A stretch of 64,000 bases of DNA from Salirhabdus salicampi (GTDB taxonomy: Bacteria > Bacillota > Bacilli > Bacillales > Alkalibacillaceae), in contig NZ_JANBWE010000001.1 of assembly GCF_024259515.1 (NCBI RefSeq), positions 186,001-250,000 on the forward strand. Direction: 5' to 3'. The translations under genes and the position numbers were made by a program. The notes beneath the pieces are model-generated. The model was not told the DNA's origin and searched no databases. It worked only from the letters and a program-made list of their open reading frames with translations. Each line of letters begins with the position of its first letter. Positions within the stretch are counted from its first letter, which is position 1. Shown here piece by piece: positions 51,485 to 61,083 of this stretch.

Positions 51485-51922
51485 GTGTCTATATACGCTC
51501 GGCATAAAAAATGGTTTATCCTCGTGATAGCAGGTATCTTTCTTTCTTTTGCTTGGTATTTGTTTAAGGAAAATTCAGTGGAAACAGGTATTGATCATGA
51601 GGATGATTTAGTTATTCACATGGTGACTGGTGAATTTAAGACAGAAACAAGTAGTGGTGAAGAAATTGAAGCTTATCGTTGGGATCCTGGAACGATATTT
51701 GTCCCCAAAGGTGAGAAGGTACAACTTGTTATTTATGGTGTAAATGGCAATGAACATCCTTTCTTTATCGAAGGGACAGAGATTAAAGGAAATGTGAAAA
51801 AAGGAGAAGAGACGGTACTAAATCTTCGTTTCAATAAGGAAGGCATTTATCGGTTAATTTGTACTTCACATCCCGATAAAGATCATAACGGTCCGATGAT
51901 TGCATATATTAATGTTCGTTAA
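51485..51922 (+). CDS. Membrane-anchored cupredoxin-domain protein
   Basis: The 145-residue protein has one N-terminal membrane helix (about 8-24) and an extracellular cupredoxin domain with GTIFVPKGEKVQLVIYGVNGNEHPFF. The ligands His (NEHPF), Cys (RLICTSHPDKDH), downstream His and Met (GPMIAY) fit a type-1 or related copper site. It may carry copper or electrons at the membrane. Start GTG 51485 after GAGGAGGGG. A strong terminator follows. There is no copper operon partner nearby; the CopC-CopD gene is at 24778. Confidence 0.82.
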   Translation: MSIYARHKKWFILVIAGIFLSFAWYLFKENSVETGIDHEDDLVIHMVTGEFKTETSSGEEIEAYRWDPGTIFVPKGEKVQLVIYGVNGNEHPFFIEGTEIKGNVKKGEETVLNLRFNKEGIYRLICTSHPDKDHNGPMIAYINVR

Positions 51923-51946
51923 GTAAAACCCGGTTAAGCTCTTGTA

Positions 51947-51980
51947 ACGTGAATCCTTGTATAAGGATTCACGTGTTTTT
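51947..51980 (+). terminator. Strong intrinsic terminator
   Basis: A 12-bp perfect stem (51947-51958 with 51963-51974) with a 4-nt loop, followed by GTTTTTA. Confidence 0.85.
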
Positions 51981-52017
51981 ATGTCGTCTAGTTAAAGATA
52001 ATATTTAAGCAGTAATC

Positions 52018-52046
52018 TTGACATATATAAAATACATTCATTAAAT
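52018..52046 (+). promoter_or_regulatory. Sigma-A promoter candidate for pdxK
   Basis: TTGACA (52018-52023) with TTAAAT 17 nt downstream (52041-52046), about 54 bp before the pdxK start. Confidence 0.5.
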
Positions 52047-52099
52047 TTATGTTATCATAAAACAATATGTAATTTTAAACTAATGAAAGGAGGAGACAA

Positions 52100-52933
52100 A
52101 TGTCATTACCAAAAGCTTTAACAATTGCTGGGTCTGATAGTAGTGGTGGGGCAGGAATCCAGGCGGATCTTAAAACATTTCAGGAGCACGGTGTGTACGG
52201 CATGTCTGCCTTAACGGTTATTGTTGCTATGAACCCACATGCCAATTGGTCACATGAAGTATTTCCGATTGAGTTGGATACTGTTCGTTCTCAATTATCA
52301 ACGATTGTAGAAGGTGTTGGAGTAGAGGCACTAAAGACTGGTATGCTACCGACAGTAGGGTCTATTGAACTTGCGGCTGAAACAATTCAAAAGCATCAAT
52401 TACAAAACGTTGTTGTGGACCCGGTCATGGTTTGTAAAGGGGAAGATGAAGTTCTTTATCCAGAATTAGCTGAAGCTTTACAAACGATTATTACACCTTT
52501 GGCAACTGTTGTTACCCCTAACTTATTCGAAGCGGGTCAACTTAGTGGTCTAGGTACGATTACGACCGTTGAAGAGATGAAAGAAGCGGCAGTCAAAATT
52601 CATGAACTCGGAGCGGAGCACGTTTTGGTTAAAGGTGGAGGAAAACTCGACCATCCAAAAGCTGTTGATGTTCTCTACGATGGAAGGGGAATGGAGCTTC
52701 TTGAAGGAGAACGGATTGACACAACTTATACGCACGGGGCAGGATGTACGTATTCAGCCGCTATTACGGCGGGACTAGCAAACGGGAAAGGTGTAAAGGA
52801 AGCTGTATATGATGCAAAATCATTTATTACAGCTGCTATTCGCCATTCATTTCCATTAAATCAATTTGTAGGCCCTGTTCATCATGGGGCACAAAGATTG
52901 AGTGAAACCGTTAACAAAGGGGTAACTAAATAA
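52100..52933 (+). CDS. pdxK: Pyridoxine/pyridoxal/HMP kinase PdxK (ThiD-like)
   Basis: The 277-residue ribokinase-superfamily enzyme opens KALTIAGSDSSGGAGIQADLKTFQEHGVYGMSALT, nearly identical to Bacillus PdxK. It contains VVVDPVMVCKG and the catalytic THGAGCTYSAAI loop, whose Cys and Asp region is diagnostic for the Bacillus dual pyridoxal/hydroxymethylpyrimidine kinase. It makes pyridoxal 5-phosphate from salvaged vitamers. Start ATG 52100 after AAAGGAGGAG. Monocistronic, with a terminator at 52944. Confidence 0.94.
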   Translation: MSLPKALTIAGSDSSGGAGIQADLKTFQEHGVYGMSALTVIVAMNPHANWSHEVFPIELDTVRSQLSTIVEGVGVEALKTGMLPTVGSIELAAETIQKHQLQNVVVDPVMVCKGEDEVLYPELAEALQTIITPLATVVTPNLFEAGQLSGLGTITTVEEMKEAAVKIHELGAEHVLVKGGGKLDHPKAVDVLYDGRGMELLEGERIDTTYTHGAGCTYSAAITAGLANGKGVKEAVYDAKSFITAAIRHSFPLNQFVGPVHHGAQRLSETVNKGVTK

Positions 52934-52943
52934 AGGTGATCTG

Positions 52944-52973
52944 AAAAAGCTGTGTTATGTAAGCAGCTTTTTT
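52944..52973 (+). terminator. Intrinsic terminator after pdxK
   Basis: AAAAAGCTG (52944-52952) pairs with CAGCTTTTT (52964-52972), 11-nt loop, T-run. Confidence 0.78.
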
Positions 52974-53053
52974 CCTTTGTTTAAATGATTTTACATGTTT
53001 AATAAATCTTAAGGAAAAAATAGAGTAATACAACAAAGAGGAGAACGAGAATT

Positions 53054-54508
53054 ATGGATCAGTTACAATCTTGGAAAGAATCATGGTTTGGAAACATACG
53101 CGGAGATATTATGGCAGGTCTTGTTGTGGCGTTAGCCCTTATACCGGAAGCGATAGCATTCTCCATTATTGCTGGTGTTGACCCGATGGTAGGGTTATAT
53201 GCATCATTTGTGATTGCAGTAGTTATTTCATTTGTTGGTGGACGACCTGGTATGATATCTGCTGCCACAGGAGCAATGGCATTATTATTTATTGACTTAG
53301 TTGCCGAATGGGGTGTCGAGTATTTACTTGCCGCTACCATTTTAACAGGTATTATACAAATCTTATTCGGTGTATTTAAAATTGCACGGTATATGAAATT
53401 TATACCGAGATCGGTAATGGTCGGTTTCGTAAATGCCCTGGCTATCTTGATTTTTACATCCCAGCTTGATCACTTCATTGGTCATGGAACGATGGTATAT
53501 TTACTTGTTGCCGGTACATTAGCTATTATTTATTTGCTACCATTAATTACAAAAGTTATTCCTTCTGCTTTGGTGGCTATTGTTGTAATCACAGCGTTAA
53601 CAATATCAATGGGATATGGTGTTCCTACAGTTGGAGATATGGGTCACATTACGAAGGCCTTTCCAGAACTCTTATTCCCAAATGTTCCGCTAAGTTTTGA
53701 GACGCTAGCTATTATATTCCCATATTCATTAGGACTAGCAGTGGTTGGTTTAGTCGAATCATTATTAACGGCCACAATTGTGGACGAAGCAACAGGGACA
53801 GGAAGTCTGAAAAATAAAGAAGCAAGAGGACAAGGGATTGCCAATATTGCCGCTGGATTCTTTGGAGGAATGGCAGGTTGCGCAATGATAGGACAGTCTG
53901 TTATTAATGTGAAATCTGGTGGTCGAGGACGTTTATCGGCTTTAACATCGGGTGTTGTGTTAATTTTACTCATTGTTTTCTTAGGTGACATTGTTTCAGC
54001 AATCCCGATTGCTGCACTTGTAGGTGTTATGATTATGGTAGCCATCGGTACATTCGATTGGAATTCATTACGCACATTAAAAATTATTCCGTTAAGTGAT
54101 AACATAGTGATGATTGCAACAGTGGCAACGGTTATCTTTACACATAACTTAGCGATTGGTGTGTTAACAGGGATACTATTAAGTGCTATCTTCTTTGTCG
54201 CGAAAATTTCAAAAGTTCGAGTTCAAAGGGTATTAAAAGAGAACCGTATGATTTATTATTTTAAAGGTGAATTATTCTTTGCCTCTGTAACCGAACTACT
54301 TGAAACATTTAATTATGATATTGAAGATGCAAGTGAAGTAATATTTGATTTAAATAACGTCCGCATATGGGATGATTCTGCCGTAGCAGCATTAGATAAG
54401 TTAGTGATGAAATTCGAGGATCGGGGAATTAATGTTTACGTGGTAGGTTTAAATAAAGTGAGTTCTGAATTAACAGGGCGACTAAGACGAAAATTAAGTT
54501 CACATTAA
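53054..54508 (+). CDS. SulP-family anion permease with STAS domain
   Basis: The 484-residue SLC26-type transporter starts with [36 protein letters not shown], the SulP signature segment, followed by about ten membrane helices. A short C-terminal STAS domain (about 395-484, [24 protein letters not shown]) contains [12 protein letters not shown] near the usual phosphorylation site. Substrates include sulfate, bicarbonate or dicarboxylates. The UspA gene follows 15 nt downstream, a common pairing. Start follows AAAGAGGAG. Confidence 0.9.
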   Translation: MDQLQSWKESWFGNIRGDIMAGLVVALALIPEAIAFSIIAGVDPMVGLYASFVIAVVISFVGGRPGMISAATGAMALLFIDLVAEWGVEYLLAATILTGIIQILFGVFKIARYMKFIPRSVMVGFVNALAILIFTSQLDHFIGHGTMVYLLVAGTLAIIYLLPLITKVIPSALVAIVVITALTISMGYGVPTVGDMGHITKAFPELLFPNVPLSFETLAIIFPYSLGLAVVGLVESLLTATIVDEATGTGSLKNKEARGQGIANIAAGFFGGMAGCAMIGQSVINVKSGGRGRLSALTSGVVLILLIVFLGDIVSAIPIAALVGVMIMVAIGTFDWNSLRTLKIIPLSDNIVMIATVATVIFTHNLAIGVLTGILLSAIFFVAKISKVRVQRVLKENRMIYYFKGELFFASVTELLETFNYDIEDASEVIFDLNNVRIWDDSAVAALDKLVMKFEDRGINVYVVGLNKVSSELTGRLRRKLSSH

Positions 54509-54523
54509 AAGCGAGGGAAGAAC

Positions 54524-54943
54524 ATGTATAATAAAATATTACTACCTTCAGACGGGTCAGACCATTCAATACGTGCAGCGAAACATGCTATAGAATTAGC
54601 AAAACTTAATGAGAAGGCATCGATCGAACTTGTTTATGTTACAGATACGACAAGAGCGAAAGAACATACGTTGCAAAACTGGAATAAAATTGGGATTAAT
54701 GAAGCAGGAGAAGTCGAAATTAGTAATACTGAAAAAGCACTACAAGATGCTGGGGTTTCGTATAGTGTAAAACGATTAAAGGGTGACCCAGGCCCTACCA
54801 TCGTTGAACATGCTAATTTAGGCGAATTTGATGTTGTTGTAGTAGGAAGTCGAGGTTTAAATAAACTGCAAGAAATGGTTCTTGGTAGCGTAAGTCATAA
54901 AGTAGCTAAGCGGGCAAAATGTCCTGTACTTATTGTAAAATAA
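54524..54943 (+). CDS. Universal stress protein (UspA) family
   Basis: The 139-residue protein has YNKILLPSDGSDHSIRAAKHAIELAKL at its N-terminus, GDPGPTIVEHANLGEFDVVVVGSRGLNKLQEMVLGSVSHKV carrying the G-2x-G-9x-G-S ATP-binding pattern (shown as GSRGLNKLQEMVLGSVS), and CPVLIVK at the end. It probably binds ATP. Co-transcribed with the SulP permease, 15 nt downstream, suggesting a regulatory role on the transporter. Confidence 0.92.
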   Translation: MYNKILLPSDGSDHSIRAAKHAIELAKLNEKASIELVYVTDTTRAKEHTLQNWNKIGINEAGEVEISNTEKALQDAGVSYSVKRLKGDPGPTIVEHANLGEFDVVVVGSRGLNKLQEMVLGSVSHKVAKRAKCPVLIVK

Positions 54944-54950
54944 AGAGGAG

Positions 54951-54986
54951 GAGTGGGAGTCATCATCAAACTTCCACTCTTTTTTT
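54951..54986 (+). terminator. Intrinsic terminator after uspA
   Basis: GAGTGGGAG (54951-54959) pairs with CTTCCACTC (54971-54979), one G-U, then TTTTTTT. Confidence 0.75.
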
Positions 54987-55051
54987 ATGCCATGTAACCT
55001 GTTTTGTTTGAAATCGTCTAATTTAGAGATAGAGGATATGGGGGTAAGTTT

Positions 55052-55924
55052 ATGAGATGGATTATATTAATTGTACTAATGGTTGTATTAGTAGGTTGTG
55101 AATCTGAAGAACAATATAATATAAATGATCACTCCGCACAAAAGCCAGAAGCCATTATGTCTACTGAAAATTACGATGATCTAAACATGAAGCTTGAAAT
55201 GACTAAACAACATTTTACGCTTAATGATGAAATTGTTGTACAAGCTTCCATAACGAATAATGGCAATGAAGCAATTGAATATAGAGCAGGAAGCTCATCA
55301 TGTGTTACTCATATGAGGATATCAATTAAATCTAAGGAAACTGGGCGGAACTTAATTCAAAAACCTCAAGGAAAAGTTAGTGAATGTACGGATGATATAC
55401 ATACAGAACTACTAAAGCCGGGGAAAACAGTACAGACGGTTAAGACATTCTTGCCTAAAGAGTATATTTATAGTCGTGAGTATCCTGCCAGCGGCGGAGT
55501 ATATGAGGTGAACAGTCTTTTTCGAACCATTGAAGAAGGTGGAGAAAATACCCTTATCATTAAAGAAACGTTTACTATTGAAGGAACTAATGAACAACTT
55601 ATGACAAAGGAGGGTGTCATAAATAAAGTAAATGAGCACCCGGAAGTATTGCAATGGATAAAAAGCCATTCCGGTGAGGCTATTAGAAAAGTGAAAGACG
55701 GGAAGTACTACATTTTGTTTTATGATGGTTGGCAACAAGTGAGTGAAGACACATATAGGCAATTAGAAGAAAGTACGTTAGATCAAAACATGCTTATGCA
55801 GCTGAATGATGGAATATGGATTGTTGAATATATATCTAAGTTAGGAGATTCTCCACATCGAATAAAAGTTGAAGTTGATGCGAAACAAGGTAACATTCTA
55901 TCTGTAGAAACATTTAAACGTTGA
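55052..55924 (+). CDS. Lipoprotein with BsuPI-like domain and PepSY-like tail
   Basis: The 290-residue lipoprotein has a lipobox LVGC (Cys16), then a BsuPI domain (about 45-165) with YDDLNMKLEMTKQHFTLNDEIVVQASITNNG and AGSSSCVTHMRI. The C-terminal part (about 180-290) contains KVKDGKYYILFYDGWQQVSE and DAKQGNILSVETF, a PepSY-like ending. BsuPI domains are immunoglobulin-like folds, sometimes proteinase inhibitors, often in secreted Bacillus lipoproteins. Start ATG 55052 after GGGGGTAAG. Substrate or partner unknown. Confidence 0.72.
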   Translation: MRWIILIVLMVVLVGCESEEQYNINDHSAQKPEAIMSTENYDDLNMKLEMTKQHFTLNDEIVVQASITNNGNEAIEYRAGSSSCVTHMRISIKSKETGRNLIQKPQGKVSECTDDIHTELLKPGKTVQTVKTFLPKEYIYSREYPASGGVYEVNSLFRTIEEGGENTLIIKETFTIEGTNEQLMTKEGVINKVNEHPEVLQWIKSHSGEAIRKVKDGKYYILFYDGWQQVSEDTYRQLEESTLDQNMLMQLNDGIWIVEYISKLGDSPHRIKVEVDAKQGNILSVETFKR

Positions 55925-55986
55925 TAAAGAACGCTTAGCACTACCTTGTAGTAGCCAAGCGTCCTTATCCTGTTATTTTCTAACTT

Positions 55987-57339
55987 TTAAGTGCTCTTTA
56001 CAAACCCTTTCTTCACCCATGCCCTTGACCGCCATCTCTTCAACATGATGAGCCCTCGAAACCACTCATCCATAATAAACGAAATCCATACACCAATTAA
56101 TCCAAGCTGATAGTGTATGCCGAGAATATAAGACACCGTAACACTCACACCCCACATTGACAAGATTCCCATGTATACCGGGAAACGGACATCCCCCGCT
56201 CCACGTAATGAGCTAATGACGACTAAATTGAATGCTCTCCCTGGTTCAAGGATGATAGTTAACAACAATAGTTGGGCTCCTAACGTCATTACTTCGTGAT
56301 TATTTGTGAATATTGATAAAACAGGTTCAGCAAAGAAGAAGAAAACTAGTCCTGCTGTGAGGGAAATAACAATTGCAATTTGTAAGCTTCGTATACAGCG
56401 ATTATAAGCTTCCTTATATTTTCTGGCTCCTGCTAAATGGCCAATCATGATTTGAGTTCCTTGCCCGATTGCAACGGAAAAAAGGAAAATAAACATCATA
56501 ATATTTTGGGTATACACTTTCGTTGTAATAGCCTCAGTTCCCATCATATTAATGAATACCATAATCATCATTTGGGACGTGTTATAAGCTAAATGTTCCC
56601 CTGCAGCAGGAATTCCAACCTGTAAAATTTGTTTGATTTCTTTTTTGGGAATCGAAAAAACGTGACGGAACGGCAAAGGCTCATTTGCGCGTTTACGGAC
56701 TAAAATCACTAAAACTAAAAAACCAATGAACCGACTACAAACAGTAGCAACTGCCACTCCAGTAACACCTAATTGGGGCATACCGAAATGACCAAATATT
56801 AATATGTAATTTCCGATAATGTTTAGTCCGTTCATGCCTAGCGTTACGTACATGGCATCTTTCGTATGTCCATAATTTCGCAAAACAATACTACATGTCA
56901 TAATTAATGCCTGCAAGAATAAAAACCCACCAACAATAGCAATATAGAGGTTTGCTTCTCCCATTAATTCCTGCGGTAAACCTGTTAGCGCTAATATAGG
57001 TTTACTAAATAGAAAAATGACAACACTTAATAGTAAACCGAAAAAAAGATTCATCACTAAAGCCGTTACCGTTACAGTAGCTGCTTCTTTTTCTTGATTA
57101 GCACCTAAGTATTGTGCGATGACAATCCCAGTACCAGTAGAGATAAAACCGAACATGACGATCATGACTGATAAAATTTGATTGGATACTCCAACTGCAG
57201 CCACTGATTTGTCTGAGTATTGACTTAACATGAGCGTATCTACATTTCCCATAACCATATGTAATAAAACTTCAACAAATATTGGCCATGTGAGACTAAA
57301 TAAAGAAAGATCGTGTTGATTATGATGTTTGGATTTCAA
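55987..57339 (-). CDS. MATE-family multidrug/Na+ efflux protein
   Basis: The 450-residue protein has 12 membrane helices in two repeats. The N-terminal segment DLSLFSLTWPIFVEVLLHMVMGNVDTLMLSQYSDKSVAAVGVSNQIL is typical, with the second-half repeat around GIPAAGEHLAYNTSQMMIMVFINMMG. It exports cationic drugs or toxins by Na+ or H+ antiport; substrate not predictable. Start TTG 57339 with a purine-rich site, GAAAGG, upstream. Single gene. Confidence 0.92.
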   Translation of the reverse strand: MKSKHHNQHDLSLFSLTWPIFVEVLLHMVMGNVDTLMLSQYSDKSVAAVGVSNQILSVMIVMFGFISTGTGIVIAQYLGANQEKEAATVTVTALVMNLFFGLLLSVVIFLFSKPILALTGLPQELMGEANLYIAIVGGFLFLQALIMTCSIVLRNYGHTKDAMYVTLGMNGLNIIGNYILIFGHFGMPQLGVTGVAVATVCSRFIGFLVLVILVRKRANEPLPFRHVFSIPKKEIKQILQVGIPAAGEHLAYNTSQMMIMVFINMMGTEAITTKVYTQNIMMFIFLFSVAIGQGTQIMIGHLAGARKYKEAYNRCIRSLQIAIVISLTAGLVFFFFAEPVLSIFTNNHEVMTLGAQLLLLTIILEPGRAFNLVVISSLRGAGDVRFPVYMGILSMWGVSVTVSYILGIHYQLGLIGVWISFIMDEWFRGLIMLKRWRSRAWVKKGFVKST

Positions 57340-57503
57340 ATATAGTCAGCCTTTCTCGAAGTAAAAATATTTCACATAATGTTGATTATAAAAGAAATGA
57401 GTATTAGTTAGAACATAATCTTTTTCCTATTTTTATTCTAGATGTTGTAAATCGCTGAATAGGGGAGGATTCATTGCAAATGATAATGATGAGGTGATGA
57501 TAA

Positions 57504-57980
57504 ATGAAGCACATATTAGCTTTAGGGATAAAGTTCATCTTAATCGGTATCATTATATTTTCCATCTTTAGTGCATTTGAGGGAACGTCGATTGCTCATA
57601 TGCTGCTTATGACAATTCTTTTAACAGGGCTTTCTTATATTGCAGGGGATTTAATTATATTGCCAAGGTTTGGAAATGTAATGGCCTCTATTGGAGATAT
57701 AGCGATGGCTTTCTTATTTCTTTGGTTTTACGGGTTTGCATTCCAAGAAGGGGCTTTTGATATTGGTCTAGCCTCCATTTCAAGTGCTATAGCGGTTGGA
57801 TTTGGCGAGGCCTTTTTCCATGCTTACTATATGGAAAATCGTGTTTTCGGACGAGAAACATATTCAGAAGAAGATCGTCACGTAAAAATAAATCCGGGTA
57901 AGTTAAGGACGGAAAGCTCTTCAGAAATCTTTCCATATGATACAGAAGAGTACCGTAAACGGGATAAAGAGGATAAATAA
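57504..57980 (+). CDS. YndM/DUF2512-family membrane protein (copy 2)
   Basis: The 158-residue protein has four membrane helices (KHILALGIKFILIGIIIFSIF, HMLLMTILLTGLSYIAGDLIIL, VMASIGDIAMAFLFLWFYGF, ASISSAIAVGFGEAFFHAYY) followed by a hydrophilic tail of about 45 residues. This layout is that of Bacillus YndM. Start ATG 57504 after GAGGTGATG. The 18007 protein is a shorter relative. Function unknown. Confidence 0.85.
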   Translation: MKHILALGIKFILIGIIIFSIFSAFEGTSIAHMLLMTILLTGLSYIAGDLIILPRFGNVMASIGDIAMAFLFLWFYGFAFQEGAFDIGLASISSAIAVGFGEAFFHAYYMENRVFGRETYSEEDRHVKINPGKLRTESSSEIFPYDTEEYRKRDKEDK

Positions 57981-58044
57981 AAGGTGTGCCAATCATGAGT
58001 GTAAGTAGTTCAGTTTTGGAGTACAAAATAAAAAATCACAAGGC

Positions 58045-58086
58045 AAAAGGCATGCGAATTCGGAAGTCAATTCGTATGCCTTTTAT
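58045..58086 (+). terminator. Intrinsic terminator after YndM-like gene
   Basis: A 16-bp stem with one mismatch or G-U (58045-58060 with 58069-58084), 8-nt loop, then TTATT. Confidence 0.8.
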
Positions 58087-58237
58087 TATTGTTAAATTAG
58101 TATTTATTATTAAATTACATCTTAATTCGTAGTATATTTCGTAACCCTATTCCCAATACTGAAATATATATTGTAGTCTCGTGATTTCTATTGCTATTAT
58201 AGTTGCGAAAATACGAACGAAAGTTTGGTGAATACAT

Positions 58238-58486
58238 ATGCGATACTTAGAACCAGAGAACAAAAATGCTAAAAGAGTAATCTGGGAAATCTCAGAACGA
58301 ACAAGAGAAATCGTCAAGCAATACGCCGAGTACGCGGAAAAATCAGAAAGTGACACTGTTGATTTCTTCTTAACTAACATACTTACGGATAAGAAATTTC
58401 TTACATGGATTGAAGAGAAACGAAACAACAAACGGATAGTGCAAAGAATGGGGATCGAAGATAAGGTTAAAACCAACTCGAAATGA
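58238..58486 (+). CDS. Small basic helical protein upstream of transposase-like gene
   Basis: The 82-residue protein is rich in charged residues (RYLEPENKNAKRVIWEISERTREIVKQYAEYAEKSE) and ends KVKTNSK. It carries no recognised motif. It ends 10 nt before the 646-residue gene, whose ribosome binding site GAGGG overlaps this stop, so the two are translated together. It is probably an accessory factor or antidote-like partner. ATG 58238 lacks a good ribosome binding site, so its own start is uncertain. Confidence 0.55.
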   Translation: MRYLEPENKNAKRVIWEISERTREIVKQYAEYAEKSESDTVDFFLTNILTDKKFLTWIEEKRNNKRIVQRMGIEDKVKTNSK

Positions 58487-58496
58487 GGGTTAACTT

Positions 58497-60437
58497 ATGG
58501 CAAAGTTGAAAAGATTAGCAACTAAGGATGATGTGATTGTTGATGTTTGTACACCTATTTCTGATACTGAAATTGAAGAAAGGCACAAAGACTATGAACA
58601 ATTAGAACCTAGAAAATTTGCTTTCCGTTATAACCCTATGCTGTACTTACCAACAACATTCACTCTAAATGGGGAAACGCATTCTATTCAGTACAATTAC
58701 TGTATCAACCCTTTCTGTCATAATTTCGGTAAAGAGCAAAAGAAATTTGAATCAGTTAAAGGGAAACCTAGCAGATACAAGATAGGTGGTTCGAGTAACT
58801 ACAACAAAGAAGTAATTTGCAATGACAACTCATTAGTGGAAGGAATTACACTTAATTGTAGTGTTAATCCTTTTTCAAACTGGTCCATTGCAGAGGAAAT
58901 CAAAAGATTAGTTCAGGTAGGAAGCGTACTCGATATAGAACCAGATTATCAATTCCATAAGGATGGCTGTGCGGATTCTTCAACGACACCCTTTAAAGAC
59001 ACGAAGAATTTTTATAGTCGCGGGGAAACCAAGGCAAAATCACACAAATACCAGTGTAAAACCTGCAAGAAGTACACAAATGTTCTACCGAATAGAGAAA
59101 GGTCAACTACTTATCATCAGAAGAAAAACGAGATACTCCCTACCTTTGCCCGATTACTTGTAGGAAAAGGTAGTGTTAAACGAGCTTGTGAGATTTTGCA
59201 AATTGGTAATGGTACCTATTATCACAAATTAAAGTGGCTTTACAGACGCTGCCTAGAGTTTTTAGAACGATATGAAACGAAACCACTCAAGATGATGGAA
59301 TTTAACGAGGTTTGGCTCAATACGGACAAGATGAACTACTATTTAAATAACGTCATAAACAAAGGGCAAAAAGCTAAAAAATATCCAGGTCTAGAGGAGA
59401 GACAACTACAGACCTATCTCGTCGTAACTGCAGATGCTTCTTCACGGTATGTTTTTCGTTCAGATATTGCATATGATTCGAACATTACATTGGACGATTT
59501 AGAAAGAGACACCATCCTTTATAAAGAAGATCACTTAAATACATTCTGTCGGAAAAACGACAGATTAGAATGGTCGTACTATCCACAAGAACCGACTGAT
59601 AATGATACAGAGGATGTAGGAGGATATAAGTATGAACTAAACAAAATAAAGAAACGCAGCCAATATGTAGATGGCTTGCATGTTAATGTCGGTTACACAA
59701 ATACTGCTCATTTTTGGTTAATAAAGAACCTTGTCAACGCGAAAGAATGGAGATTAATCACTGATGATGATAAATCAATAAGAAATGCCTTCTATCGAGT
59801 CTTTACGAACGAAATCAGGTTAAGTGATGCTCACCATTTTATCGCCCAATCTGATAAGACTAAAGGCAGAGAACAGTGTGAGATGGAATTTGAGGATGCA
59901 AAAAATCACCTCCATGAATGGGGAGATGCAAAAGGATATAAAACAAGAAACTTACGGACATTAGCCAGTCATTACCTAGAAGAAGTTCTCCATAAACATG
60001 AATTTTCAGAAGTAAAGGTTAAGGACGGTTTGCGTTATATAGTTCATAAAGATAACCCTTTAGAACATCCACTCGCTTCAAAGGATAGGGGCTTTCACAC
60101 CGTAGATTGTATGACTGACTTATCTTCCTACGAACCCGGCGATATTGCAAAAATGATTATGAATGTGAATGATCACTCTGTAAATAGTTTCATTCAACTT
60201 GTTAGAAGGAGAATATCGTCATTAGAAAGACCACTTACAACAGCTCGTGGTGATAAGAAAAGCTATATCTACGCTAACCTCAACCCAGTATATGCACAGT
60301 ATATGGTCACGATCTTAAGAACGTATTACAACTTCTGCAAACCGATGAAAATGGGGAATAAGAAATTAACTCCTGCACAACGAATAGGCATTACAGACAA
60401 GCAATTTAAATTAGAAGATATAATTTATTTCAAATGA
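58497..60437 (+). CDS. Putative DDE-type transposase-like protein with zinc ribbon and HTH
   Basis: The 646-residue protein has an N-terminal region with CINPFCHNFG, a later zinc ribbon YQCKTCKKYTNVL, then a helix-turn-helix (VGKGSVKRACEILQIGNGTYYHKLKWLYRR), as in IS1/IS1595-like transposases. A large domain follows with candidate catalytic acidic residues NTDKMNYYLN and WRLITDDDKSIRNAF and a late Glu in ISSLERPL, and ends PMKMGNKKLTPAQRIG. The fold and family are inferred from this order. Terminal inverted repeats were not recognised. It may be an IS-derived, domesticated or phage-related protein. Confidence 0.6.
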   Translation: MAKLKRLATKDDVIVDVCTPISDTEIEERHKDYEQLEPRKFAFRYNPMLYLPTTFTLNGETHSIQYNYCINPFCHNFGKEQKKFESVKGKPSRYKIGGSSNYNKEVICNDNSLVEGITLNCSVNPFSNWSIAEEIKRLVQVGSVLDIEPDYQFHKDGCADSSTTPFKDTKNFYSRGETKAKSHKYQCKTCKKYTNVLPNRERSTTYHQKKNEILPTFARLLVGKGSVKRACEILQIGNGTYYHKLKWLYRRCLEFLERYETKPLKMMEFNEVWLNTDKMNYYLNNVINKGQKAKKYPGLEERQLQTYLVVTADASSRYVFRSDIAYDSNITLDDLERDTILYKEDHLNTFCRKNDRLEWSYYPQEPTDNDTEDVGGYKYELNKIKKRSQYVDGLHVNVGYTNTAHFWLIKNLVNAKEWRLITDDDKSIRNAFYRVFTNEIRLSDAHHFIAQSDKTKGREQCEMEFEDAKNHLHEWGDAKGYKTRNLRTLASHYLEEVLHKHEFSEVKVKDGLRYIVHKDNPLEHPLASKDRGFHTVDCMTDLSSYEPGDIAKMIMNVNDHSVNSFIQLVRRRISSLERPLTTARGDKKSYIYANLNPVYAQYMVTILRTYYNFCKPMKMGNKKLTPAQRIGITDKQFKLEDIIYFK

Positions 60438-60440
60438 CAA

Positions 60441-60472
60441 AAAGAGCTTGGGCATATTTCCAAGCTCTTTAC
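60441..60472 (+). terminator. Intrinsic terminator after transposase-like gene
   Basis: AAAGAGCTTGG (60441-60451) pairs with CCAAGCTCTTT (60460-60470) with an 8-nt loop. Confidence 0.8.
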
Positions 60473-60524
60473 CACTTAATCTAGATTCTTACACAGCAGA
60501 TAGGTCTCTTAGTACAAATATTTC

Positions 60525-61010
60525 CTATTTAATAATTTTGACTATATTTCCCTCTTCTTTTTTCTCTAAGAGCTTTACGCTGTTCTTCGATACTTCATAT
60601 TTCCAATAACTTGTCGCCATTGTCTCATTTACAGTTATATTGTAATCCTCGGTTAAAGTCACAATATAAGAGCCGTTTTCACCTTCTACATTAACTGCCA
60701 TTTCAAGTTGAGTTGTGTTGCCTTGTTTACCGCCTATTTCGATTTCTTGTGAAAATTGTTCTTCAGGCTTAATTGTAGTTGGAAAATCAAAGTTTGATTT
60801 AACTTCATTTGAAGCATTATGATATACGATTGTACTAGCGACTGCATCTTCTTTTGTAAATAAATCATTCTCTTCTTCGTTAACTACTTGATTTGCCTCA
60901 GGTGAATTTCCTTCACTAGCATTTGCTAGGTTATTGTCATTGGTGCCACAACCAGCCAACGCGGTACTCAGAATAATCCCCACACTTATAAAAAATTGCT
61001 TTTTTGTCAT
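60525..61010 (-). CDS. Lipoprotein under ECF-type promoter
   Basis: The 161-residue predicted lipoprotein has a signal peptide ending in LAGC (Cys18), a low-complexity linker, then a domain with ASTIVYHNASNEVKSNF and QEIEIGGKQGNTTQLEMAVNVEGENGSYIVTL, a beta-rich C-terminus and a final KEEGNIVKIIK. No family recognised. ATG 61010 follows AGGGGGAAT. Its promoter carries the AAAACTTT-N13-GGGTATGTAAA sequence also present before the sigma gene, so it is probably a regulon member. Confidence 0.65.
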   Translation of the reverse strand: MTKKQFFISVGIILSTALAGCGTNDNNLANASEGNSPEANQVVNEEENDLFTKEDAVASTIVYHNASNEVKSNFDFPTTIKPEEQFSQEIEIGGKQGNTTQLEMAVNVEGENGSYIVTLTEDYNITVNETMATSYWKYEVSKNSVKLLEKKEEGNIVKIIK

Positions 61011-61041
61011 TTTTATTCCCCCTCGTAAATTACTATTCACC

Positions 61042-61073
61042 TTTACATACCCCGAAAAGATACAAAAAGTTTT
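61042..61073 (-). promoter_or_regulatory. ECF-type promoter, copy 2 (lipoprotein)
   Basis: On the minus strand AAAACTTT (61073-61066) and GGGTATGTAAA (61052-61042) are separated by 13 nt, identical in sequence and spacing to the element at 62530-62561. Confidence 0.75.
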
Positions 61074-61083
61074 ATTTTCCTCA

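Noticed and set aside
57470-57503. Fur-like sequence (TGATAATGAT) before the YndM-like gene.
   Set aside because: It lies inside the ribosome binding site and only one half-site is present.
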